Origin: an uncultured Bacteroidota bacterium
Lineage (GTDB): Bacteria > Bacteroidota > Bacteroidia > Chitinophagales > Chitinophagaceae
NCBI GenBank assembly: GCA_903847655.1
Contig: CAINEG010000256.1
Span: forward strand, 1 to 8,321
DNA: 8,321 bases
Direction: 5' to 3'
In this document: in pieces, positions 1-5,408 of the stretch
Layout of the letters: every line of letters begins with the position of its first letter
Position numbering within the stretch: the first letter of the stretch is position 1
Notes under the pieces: model-generated
Told to the model about the DNA's origin: nothing
The model's input: only the letters and a program-made list of their open reading frames with translations
The model's database searches: none
Program-made: the position numbers and the translations under genes

Positions 1-110
1 AAATTTGCTTCGCCTTTTGATTGTTTGGTATTCAGATTAAAGTGCTAATTACCCAACGCACTGCATGCTTACCCCAACCGCTACGACTGCTGTCAAAACC
101 ATACGACCCC
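1..110 (-). ncRNA. ssrA: tmRNA (SsrA), 5' half, cut by the left window edge
   Basis: tmRNA rescues ribosomes stalled on broken mRNAs: it is charged with alanine, then templates a degradation tag. Read on the minus strand, the gene opens at 110 with GGGGTCGTATGGTTTTGACA, the typical 5' acceptor strand and D-like arm of tmRNA. A GCATGC element follows. AGTGC (62-58) can pair with GCACT (45-41), as expected for pseudoknot 1. The tag frame starts at position 14: GGC GAA GCA AAT TT, giving G-E-A-N-F. Known Bacteroidota tags begin GE and end ALAA or AMAA, so the stop and the last tag codons should lie just outside the window. The pseudoknots and 3' acceptor half are also missing. The 5' end is set by similarity and is good to one or two bases. 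It lies 60 nt downstream of rseP on the same strand. Confidence 0.88.
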
Positions 111-147
111 AATTGTATCGTGTGAGCTAAAACTTATTTCGAACCTA

Positions 148-155
148 CAAAATTA
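148..155 (-). promoter_or_regulatory. Candidate -7 element for the tmRNA gene
   Basis: The minus strand reads TAATTTTG here, an exact match to the Bacteroidota -7 consensus TAnnTTTG. It lies 37 nt upstream of the tmRNA 5' end, which would give a short 5' leader to be removed by RNase P. No TTG sits at the ideal spacing of about 20 nt; the nearest (180-182) is 24 nt away, inside the end of rseP. The -33 part is therefore unsupported and the call is tentative. The tmRNA could also be transcribed from rseP. Confidence 0.4.
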
Positions 156-170
156 CAACTTATTCTTGGA

Positions 171-1520
171 TTACTTAAACAAACGCCAAAAGTCCAATCC
201 CAATGCATAAAACATTAAGCCGAACATCAGTATCATACCTACTACTTGAGCGTATTCCATAAACTTATCACTGGGCTTTCTTCCGGTAATCATTTCCACT
301 AAAATGAATAAGGCATGTCCCCCATCCAAGGCTGGAATGGGAAGCACATTCATAAAAGCCAATATGATAGAAAAGATGGCGGTTAAAGTCCAGAATTTTT
401 CCCAATCCCAACTAGAGGGGAAGGTATTGCCAATGCTAATCAAACTTCCTAAAGAATCATTGGGGTTTACTTTACCAGTAAAAATTTGCTTGATGCCTGT
501 AATGTAATTATCCAATGTGATGTAACATCTGTTGACTCCTTCGGGGATAGCTTCAATAAAACTAAAACTTTTATGTACTGTAGTAAATAAGGCATAGGGT
601 AGTTTTACAAACAAACCTAATTGGCCTGTACTACTGATGAGTGTTTTAATGATTACAGTATCCTCTCCCCTTTTTGCTGTGATAAAAACAATTGAATCAG
701 CATATTTTTTCTTTACTTCTAAAAATTGATACTGATATTGAATGCTTGTATTATTAATTTTTAATAAAGTATCGTTTTTATTAATAGCACCTTGCAAGAT
801 CACGGCTGACTTACCAACAGAATCTACCACTACAGGTATACGCGGAGTGACAAATGGCGCTGTCTTTTTATACTTCGCAAGCTCAGTTGATAAATTAGCT
901 GGTATAGTTAAAGAAACTATACTATCCCCTCTTTTAACTTCTAATGTTTTAGGATTGGTCAAAATTAATTTACCTTCTAAGGCATCAAAATTTTCCAACT
1001 CTTTTAGGTCTAAAGAAACAATAATGTCGCCTTCTTGAATACCCATTTTACTGGCCAATGCACTTGGATGCACACCATAGATGACATTCTTTGAAGGCAA
1101 AGTATCTTCCCCCCAATAAAATGATAAACCTATAAATATCACGATGGCTAAAACTACATTCACGATCACCCCACCCAACATTACAATCAATCTTTGATAA
1201 GCAGGTTTAGATCTTAATTCCCAAGACTCTGGCGCTTTATTCAATTGCTCCTTATCCATGCTCTCATCAATCATTCCTGAAATTTTTACATAGCCGCCAA
1301 ATGGAATCCAACCAATGCCGTATTCAGTTTCACCAATTTTCTTTTTCCAAAGACTGAAGCCTGGATTAAAAAATAAATAAAATTTTTCTACCCTTGTTTT
1401 AAATAAACGTGCTGGAATAAAATGTCCCAACTCATGCAAAACAACCAATATGGAAAAGGATAAAATAAACTGTGCTGTTTTTACACCCACTGCTAAAAAA
1501 TCCATTGCTAAAATGTACAT
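171..1520 (-). CDS. rseP: RseP-type site-2 intramembrane zinc metalloprotease (M50)
   Basis: Site-2 protease of the inner membrane; family members cut membrane-bound anti-sigma factors and remnant signal peptides. The 449-residue protein has a first membrane helix (about 13-33) carrying the zinc motif HELGH (H29, E30, H33). A conserved WIPFGGYVKISGM stretch follows at 71-83, then a second helix with GGVIVN at 116-121. Two PDZ-like domains lie at about 140-210 and 222-300. Two C-terminal helices (about 375-395 and 423-442) frame LPIPALDGGH, which holds the third zinc ligand D399. The length is normal for RseP. The start at 1520 lies 5 nt after the dxr stop, so the two are probably co-transcribed and translationally coupled. 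A second ATG at 1505 (residue 6) is an alternative start. The physiological substrate cannot be told from the sequence, because no sigma/anti-sigma pair is in view. Confidence 0.95.
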   Translation of the reverse strand: MYILAMDFLAVGVKTAQFILSFSILVVLHELGHFIPARLFKTRVEKFYLFFNPGFSLWKKKIGETEYGIGWIPFGGYVKISGMIDESMDKEQLNKAPESWELRSKPAYQRLIVMLGGVIVNVVLAIVIFIGLSFYWGEDTLPSKNVIYGVHPSALASKMGIQEGDIIVSLDLKELENFDALEGKLILTNPKTLEVKRGDSIVSLTIPANLSTELAKYKKTAPFVTPRIPVVVDSVGKSAVILQGAINKNDTLLKINNTSIQYQYQFLEVKKKYADSIVFITAKRGEDTVIIKTLISSTGQLGLFVKLPYALFTTVHKSFSFIEAIPEGVNRCYITLDNYITGIKQIFTGKVNPNDSLGSLISIGNTFPSSWDWEKFWTLTAIFSIILAFMNVLPIPALDGGHALFILVEMITGRKPSDKFMEYAQVVGMILMFGLMFYALGLDFWRLFK

Positions 1521-1525
1521 ATAAT

Positions 1526-2683
1526 TTATAATTGTATTAAAGAGGCGGCAAAATTACGTGCCTCGCCATCGGTTTCAAAATAATCGTCCAAGCTTGGACT
1601 TGCGATATATTCTATCTTCTCTAAAGTTTTTTCAATAAGCTCGGTCATGTCTAAAAATCCAATTCTGTTTCTTAAAAATGCATACACTGCTATTTCATTG
1701 GCTGCATTTAAAACACAGGGTGTATTTCCACCCTTTCGCATTGCCTCTGTAGCTAAAGTTAAATTTCTAAAGGTTTTTACATCGGGCTCGTCAAAATTTA
1801 ACTGATTGGGTTTGTCAAATAAATATCTTGGGAAATTATTTTTTAATCTTTGCGGGAATGCCATCGCATATTGAATGGGCAATTTCATATCAGGAAGTCC
1901 CATCTGTGCTTTAATGCTTCCGTCTTCAAACTGCACCATACTATGAATAATGCTTTGTGCATGAATGACCACTTTGATTTGATCAGGCGCTAAATTGAAC
2001 AACCACTTTGCTTCAATCATCTCCAGCCCTTTATTCATCAGGGTGGCAGAGTCGATGGATATTTTAGCCCCCATGGACCAATTAGGATGTTGTAAAGCGT
2101 GGTCTCTTTTTACATTCACTAAAAAATTAGGTTTCTTTCCTAAAAAAGGGCCGCCGCTGGCCGTTAAAATTATTTTTTCAATGGGATTATTTTGTTCCCC
2201 TACCAAGCATTGAAAAATAGCAGAGTGTTCGCTATCCACAGGAATGATGGCTGCCTTACATTCTTTAGCTTTGCGCATCACAATATCTCCAGCCACGACT
2301 AAAGTTTCTTTGTTGGCAAGTCCAATGGCTTTACCATTTTCAACCGCAGTTAAAGTAGGCTTTAATCCTGCAAAACCTACAATACCTGCCATCATAAAAT
2401 CATAACAATCCATGGCCGCCACTTGCTCTAATGCTTCCTCTCCTGCAAAAACTTTTATGGGTTTACCTTCCAATGCTTTTTTAACATTGTTGTATTTGGT
2501 CAAGTCTCCAATCACCACAATATTGGGTGTGAATTGTAAAGCCTGTTCTATTAAAAGTGAATCGTTGGATTGGGCGGTAAGAATTTCTGCAACAAATAAT
2601 TCCGGATGCGCAGAAATTACTTCGAGTGTTTGCTTCCCAATAGAGCCTGTAGATCCAAAAATGGCAATTCTTTTCTGATTCAT
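1526..2683 (-). CDS. dxr: 1-deoxy-D-xylulose 5-phosphate reductoisomerase
   Basis: Dxr (IspC) catalyses the NADPH-dependent rearrangement and reduction of DXP to 2-C-methyl-D-erythritol 4-phosphate, the committed cytosolic step of the MEP pathway to isoprenoids. The 385-residue length is typical. The N-terminal Rossmann motif GSTGSIG is at 10-16 and LANKE at 122-126. The metal-binding set is VDSEH (D150, E152) with E221. The substrate loop runs from HPNWSMGAKIS (199-209) to the NKGLE segment (217-221), and the C-terminal helical domain includes CVLNAANE (323-330). No key residue is missing. It lies 41 nt downstream of the GH3-family gene and 5 nt upstream of rseP, all on the same strand. I found no convincing promoter in the 41-nt gap, so transcription from the GH3 promoter is the simplest reading. 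This organism therefore appears to use the MEP route. Confidence 0.97.
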   Translation of the reverse strand: MNQKRIAIFGSTGSIGKQTLEVISAHPELFVAEILTAQSNDSLLIEQALQFTPNIVVIGDLTKYNNVKKALEGKPIKVFAGEEALEQVAAMDCYDFMMAGIVGFAGLKPTLTAVENGKAIGLANKETLVVAGDIVMRKAKECKAAIIPVDSEHSAIFQCLVGEQNNPIEKIILTASGGPFLGKKPNFLVNVKRDHALQHPNWSMGAKISIDSATLMNKGLEMIEAKWLFNLAPDQIKVVIHAQSIIHSMVQFEDGSIKAQMGLPDMKLPIQYAMAFPQRLKNNFPRYLFDKPNQLNFDEPDVKTFRNLTLATEAMRKGGNTPCVLNAANEIAVYAFLRNRIGFLDMTELIEKTLEKIEYIASPSLDDYFETDGEARNFAASLIQL

Positions 2684-2724
2684 CCAACTATTTGCTTAAA
2701 AATTAAAATTACGCTATTATTTAT

Positions 2725-4224
2725 TTAATTCGAAATATATTGAAGGAGTGCAGTCGCCATAATTCGATCATTGCTTAATCTTGGGGCTTTGTTCTGCCCA
2801 CCCAATTTGCCTTGCGCACTCATATATTGGATAAAAGCATTCTTCTGAAGACATTGTACATGCAATGGTTCTAAAATATTGCCAATAATTAAATCTTGAT
2901 AGTACACATTTTTTTCGCACATATAGGCATTCAATTGCTGGCTAAATAAAGCCATATCCGAAGGCGCTTTTTCAAATTCAATAAACCATTCATGGTAGCT
3001 TTTCCCTTGCCCCTGTTGAATCATAGGTGCTACTGTAAATTCAATGACAGACACATTCATTTCGGTACATACTTTTAATAAAGACTGTTCCACTTCCTCT
3101 CCAATGACATGTTCTCCAAAGGCAGAAATAAAGTGTTTGATTCTTCCAGTAACAATAATTCGATAAGGATCGATACTCACAAACTTCACCGTATCTCCAA
3201 TACTATACCCCCATAAACCTGCATTGCTGTTGATGATTAATGCATATTGTTCGCCCAATTCCACCTCTGCCAAACTTAATCGAGTTGGATTTGCTTGATG
3301 TACTTGCGCTAGCGGAACAAATTCATAAAAAATTCCACTGTTGGTATTTAATAATAATCCGGGTAAGTCTCGCGTGTCTTGATAAGCAAAAAAACCTTCA
3401 CTAGCAGGAAACAATTCGATGGTGTCGATTTGTTGACCAAGGGTCTCCAATAATTTGAATTTATAGGGTTCGAAATTAACCCCTCCCTGCACCATCACTT
3501 GTAGATTAGGGAAAAGTTCCTTAATGGGCTTTCCTGTTTTTTCTATCAATCGATCAAAATACATTTGTATCCATGGGGGGATGCCTCCAATCAAGGTCAT
3601 ATCCTTGGTCGAGGTCTCTGCTACAATTTTATCTAGTTTCTCCTCCCATTCCTCGATACAATTGGTTTCATAGCTGGGCAATTGATTGCCCCTTAAATAT
3701 TGAGGAATATGGTGATTGACAATGCCACTTAAACGACCCGTAGGAATTCCGCCTACCCGTTCCAATTCGGGTGACCCGCTTAAAAAAATCATTTTACCCC
3801 CTGCAAATTGGGTGGATCCGGTCAAAGACATATACACCAATAAAGCATTTCTAGCACCATTAATATGGTTACTGATGGAATCTTTGGTGATTGGGATGTA
3901 TTTTACCCCACTAGTGGTGCCACTTGTTTTAGCAAAATAGATGGGACGCCCCTTCCAAAGTACATTTTGCCCTCCTTGCTTAATGAGTTCTATATATGGT
4001 TTAAATTCCTCATAGTCCCTTAAAGGCACTTGCTGTTTGAAACTGGCGTAGTCTTTAATGAGCTCAAATTGGTGGTCTTTGCCAAAAATAGTGGCTTTAC
4101 CTTGTTTAACTAATTGATTTAGAATAGTTTGTTGGTCTGCCAAGGCCGTTTTACGCTCTTTTTGAATTTGACGGTGAATTACCCCGGCAAAGGGTTTGGC
4201 CAATAAAGATTTGACATTAATCAT
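2725..4224 (-). CDS. GH3 family adenylate-forming protein (bacterial GH3)
   Basis: A 499-residue member of the GH3 (auxin-responsive promoter) family. In plants these enzymes adenylate acids such as indole-acetate or jasmonate and join them to amino acids. The bacterial substrate and partner are unknown. The ATP/AMP-binding motifs are visible in order: TSGTTSG at 100-106, LFPASEGFFA at 271-280 (E276), YSIGDTVKF at 340-348 (D344), and a GRIKHFISAFGEHV segment at 360-373. A C-terminal GGQNKAPR (475-482) holds a lysine that could serve as the adenylation-domain catalytic lysine; that role is inferred. The length is normal and there is no signal peptide or membrane segment, so it is probably cytosolic. 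The ATG at 4224 fits the family N-terminus (MINVKSLLAKPFAG) and sits about 25 nt after the predicted transcription start. It is the first gene of a likely GH3-dxr-rseP unit. Confidence 0.9.
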   Translation of the reverse strand: MINVKSLLAKPFAGVIHRQIQKERKTALADQQTILNQLVKQGKATIFGKDHQFELIKDYASFKQQVPLRDYEEFKPYIELIKQGGQNVLWKGRPIYFAKTSGTTSGVKYIPITKDSISNHINGARNALLVYMSLTGSTQFAGGKMIFLSGSPELERVGGIPTGRLSGIVNHHIPQYLRGNQLPSYETNCIEEWEEKLDKIVAETSTKDMTLIGGIPPWIQMYFDRLIEKTGKPIKELFPNLQVMVQGGVNFEPYKFKLLETLGQQIDTIELFPASEGFFAYQDTRDLPGLLLNTNSGIFYEFVPLAQVHQANPTRLSLAEVELGEQYALIINSNAGLWGYSIGDTVKFVSIDPYRIIVTGRIKHFISAFGEHVIGEEVEQSLLKVCTEMNVSVIEFTVAPMIQQGQGKSYHEWFIEFEKAPSDMALFSQQLNAYMCEKNVYYQDLIIGNILEPLHVQCLQKNAFIQYMSAQGKLGGQNKAPRLSNDRIMATALLQYISN

Positions 4225-4255
4225 ACCTAGATTTGTTGAAGCGTTTGAAGCTGGG

Positions 4256-4286
4256 CAAAATTAGGTACTAATTTATGGATCATCAA
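4256..4286 (-). promoter_or_regulatory. Bacteroidota promoter for GH3-dxr-rseP
   Basis: On the minus strand a TTG (-33 element, 4286-4284) is followed after exactly 20 nt by TAATTTTG (-7 element, 4263-4256), which fits the Bacteroidota housekeeping sigma consensus TTG-N(19-21)-TAnnTTTG. Transcription would start near 4250, leaving a leader of about 25 nt before the GH3 ATG. The leader has no Shine-Dalgarno, as is usual in this phylum. The -33/-7 layout is the same as in the divergent rplU promoter. Confidence 0.75.
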
Positions 4287-4366
4287 ACTACTTTAGGCCT
4301 TAAAAGTCAATTAAATGTGAAGAAAAGGCAGAAATAAGGCAGGGCTTATTATTTTTTGAGAATTAC

Positions 4367-4397
4367 TTGCAAATTGGGATAATAATAATTACCTTTG
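4367..4397 (+). promoter_or_regulatory. Bacteroidota promoter for rplU-rpmA
   Basis: TTG (-33, 4367-4369), a 20-nt spacer, then TACCTTTG (-7, 4390-4397) match the Bacteroidota consensus fully. Transcription would start around 4402-4404, about 15 nt before the rplU ATG at 4418. The reading frame of rplU stays open upstream to the TTG of the -33 box, but that codon would lie upstream of the transcript and cannot be the start. No operator or hairpin leader for ribosomal autoregulation is visible in such a short leader. Confidence 0.82.
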
Positions 4398-4417
4398 CCG
4401 TCCTAATTTTGGACAAT

Positions 4418-4717
4418 ATGCTAGCAGTAGTAAAAATCGCAGGACAACAATTTAAAGTACAAGCAGGAGATAGCTTGTATGTACCTCACCTGCAAGGTAA
4501 AACTGGAGATAAAGTTGAATTCAACGATGTTTTATTCGTTGATAATAATGGAAGCATCTCTTTTACTTCTAAAGTAAAAGTGAAAGCTGAGATTACTAAC
4601 GACTTAGTTCAAGGTGACAAAGTGATCGCTTTTAAAATGAAGAGAAGAAAGGGCTTTCGCAAGAAACATGGTCACAGAACACATTATACACAGATCAAAA
4701 TCGAAAATATCGCTTAG
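4418..4717 (+). CDS. rplU: 50S ribosomal protein L21
   Basis: L21 is a primary binder of 23S rRNA in the large subunit. The protein is 99 residues from the ATG at 4418, close to the family norm of about 100. It starts MLAVVKIAGQQFKVQAGD, the usual L21 N-terminus. Near the C-terminus it carries the family signature: FKMKRRKGFRKKHGHRTHYT, with the conserved basic run and G-H-R-x-x-x-T. The start at 4418 is preferred over the in-frame TTG at 4367, because that adds a hydrophobic 17-residue stretch absent from L21 proteins and overlaps the promoter. A weak GGA (4411-4413) is the only Shine-Dalgarno-like element. rpmA follows after 58 nt with no terminator between, the standard rplU-rpmA pair. Confidence 0.97.
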   Translation: MLAVVKIAGQQFKVQAGDSLYVPHLQGKTGDKVEFNDVLFVDNNGSISFTSKVKVKAEITNDLVQGDKVIAFKMKRRKGFRKKHGHRTHYTQIKIENIA

Positions 4718-4775
4718 TCCATTGGGCTAATTGAGTGTTTTCAAGTTAATAATAAGCTAGAAAAAAGAATATACT

Positions 4776-5042
4776 ATGGCACACAAAAAAGGAGAAGGTT
4801 CCGTAAAAAACGGCCGTGATTCACAAAGCAAGCGCTTAGGTGTTAAGATTTATGGTGGTCAACCAGCATTATCTGGTAACATCATTATTCGCCAAAGAGG
4901 TACTGTTTACCATCCTGGTAAGAATGTTGGAGTTGGCTCTGACTTTACCTTATTCGCACTTACCAACGGTATTGTTGAATTTAAAAAAGGCAGAAACAAC
5001 CGTTCTACAGTATCCATTTTACCCGTAGAAACAGTCGCTTAA
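4776..5042 (+). CDS. rpmA: 50S ribosomal protein L27
   Basis: L27 lies near the peptidyl-transferase centre, where its flexible N-terminus reaches towards the tRNA ends. The 88-residue protein begins [20 protein letters not shown] and contains the family signature [15 protein letters not shown] at 34-48. There is no cleavable N-terminal extension of the kind seen in Firmicutes; the mature-type AHKK end follows the Met directly. The ATG is preceded by an A-rich stretch (4760-4769) and not by a Shine-Dalgarno, as expected in Bacteroidota. It is co-transcribed with rplU, 58 nt upstream. No clear terminator follows rpmA, so the small Lys/Ala-rich gene 74 nt downstream may be on the same transcript. 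Confidence 0.97.
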   Translation: MAHKKGEGSVKNGRDSQSKRLGVKIYGGQPALSGNIIIRQRGTVYHPGKNVGVGSDFTLFALTNGIVEFKKGRNNRSTVSILPVETVA

Positions 5043-5047
5043 GAAAA

Positions 5048-5055
5048 TAATTTTG
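5048..5055 (+). promoter_or_regulatory. Possible -7 element for the Lys/Ala-rich small gene
   Basis: TAATTTTG matches the Bacteroidota -7 consensus TAnnTTTG just after the rpmA stop, and would give a leader of about 55 nt before the ATG at 5117. No TTG lies about 20 nt upstream; that stretch is inside the end of rpmA. This is a weak call. Read-through from the rplU promoter is an equally good explanation. Confidence 0.3.
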
Positions 5056-5116
5056 CAGATATAATAAAAGTTTTTTATTTTTAATTCATATTTACTAACC
5101 ATTAAATCTAAAAAAC

Positions 5117-5293
5117 ATGGCAACTGCAAAAAAAGCCGCTAAAAAAGCTGCTCCAAAAAAAGCTGTTAAAAAAGCTGCTCCTAAGAAAAAAGCCGCTAAG
5201 AAAGCTGCTAAAAAAGCTGCTCCTAAGAAAGCTGCTAAAAAAGCTGCTCCTAAGAAGAAAGCTGCAAAAAAGAAGGCTGCTAAAAAGAAATAA
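5117..5293 (+). CDS. Small Lys/Ala/Pro-rich, histone H1 tail-like protein
   Basis: A 58-residue open frame from ATG 5117 to TAA 5291-5293. By my count it has 28 Lys, 23 Ala and 4 Pro, plus one each of Met, Thr and Val. KKAAP occurs four times, at residues 9-13, 18-22, 32-36 and 41-45. There are no acidic, aromatic or cysteine residues, so the net charge is extremely positive and no folded domain is expected. The composition resembles the C-terminal tail of eukaryotic histone H1 and the basic tails of bacterial H1-like proteins, which bind DNA or RNA by charge. A nucleoid or rRNA role is therefore plausible, but it is inference. The frame is supported by its in-phase Lys/Ala codons, an A-rich leader before the ATG, and a terminator cluster starting at its stop codon. 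It lies 74 nt after rpmA on the same strand. No family name can be assigned from sequence alone. Confidence 0.8.
   Translation: MATAKKAAKKAAPKKAVKKAAPKKKAAKKAAKKAAPKKAAKKAAPKKKAAKKKAAKKK
5141..5256 (+). repeat. Internal direct repeats in the Lys/Ala-rich gene
   Basis: The 20-mer AAAAAAGCTGCTCCTAAGAA occurs exactly three times, at 5168-5187, 5210-5229 and 5237-5256. A fourth copy at 5141-5160 differs at two bases. Spacings are 27, 42 and 27 nt, all multiples of three, so each copy encodes KKAAPKK in frame. The block looks like slippage- or recombination-driven expansion of a coding repeat, and copy number may differ between strains. Confidence 0.85.
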
Positions 5294-5323
5294 TTATCGC
5301 AAGATAATTAAATCGTCTTTTTT
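5291..5323 (+). terminator. Hairpin with GCAA loop at the stop codon, then T6
   Basis: TAATTATC (5291-5298), a GCAA tetraloop (5299-5302) and GATAATTA (5303-5310) form a perfect 8-bp stem. A run of six T follows at 5318-5323, seven bases after the stem. The TAA stop of the Lys/Ala-rich gene is the first three bases of the stem. The stem is AT-rich and the T-run is offset, so this is at most a weak terminator. It may act as an mRNA 3'-end stabiliser together with the stronger hairpin downstream. Confidence 0.45.
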
Positions 5324-5337
5324 GCTTTTAGCAAAAA
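5319..5337. other. Small A/T hairpin between the two terminator hairpins
   Basis: TTTTTGC (5319-5325), loop TTTTA, and GCAAAAA (5331-5337) form a 7-bp inverted repeat. It reuses the T-run of the preceding hairpin, so the two structures may exclude each other in part. No function is evident beyond being part of the 3'-end region. Confidence 0.35.
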
Positions 5338-5345
5338 TAGATTTG

Positions 5346-5380
5346 AAGTCCTCCCCGTTTACGGGGGGGGACTTTTTTTT
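5346..5380 (+). terminator. Strong intrinsic terminator
   Basis: AAGTCCTCCCCG (5346-5357), a TTTA loop (5358-5361) and CGGGGGGGGACTT (5362-5374) form a GC-rich stem of about 12 bp with one bulged G, and the T-tract runs over 5373-5380. This is a textbook factor-independent terminator for plus-strand transcription. It ends the rplU-rpmA-small-gene region and separates it from the PolX-like gene. The PolX frame stays open through it, but translation from upstream is not credible. The eight consecutive G also make this a likely spot for sequencing or replication slippage. Confidence 0.85.
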
Positions 5381-5408
5381 GAATAATTTTTTATACTTTA
5401 CACACGAA

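Noticed and set aside
742..1038. A 98-codon plus-strand frame antisense to rseP.
   Set aside because: It mirrors the rseP coding sequence, has no leader or promoter, and its composition is explained by antisense reading of a real gene.
2481..2687. A 68-codon minus-strand frame overlapping the start of dxr.
   Set aside because: It lies inside dxr in another frame, has no recognisable domain, and dxr is a full-length clear match.
4333..4357. AATAAG/CTTATT hairpin followed by T6, resembling a plus-strand terminator.
   Set aside because: The stem is only 6 bp and mostly A/T, no plus-strand gene lies upstream to terminate, and it sits just before the rplU -33 element. Chance is the best explanation.
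5060..5065. TATAAT, a perfect sigma-70 -10 hexamer of the E. coli type, upstream of the small Lys/Ala gene.
   Set aside because: The organism shows Bacteroidota-type promoters (TAnnTTTG), there is no matching -35, and such hexamers are frequent in AT-rich DNA.
5338..5345. TAGATTTG, a formal match to the -7 consensus, upstream of polX.
   Set aside because: There is no -33 TTG at 19-21 nt, and a transcript from here would run at once into the terminator hairpin at 5346-5380.
5363..5370. Run of eight G as a possible phase-variable tract controlling polX.
   Set aside because: It lies in the terminator stem upstream of the ATG at 5409, so length changes would not shift the polX reading frame.
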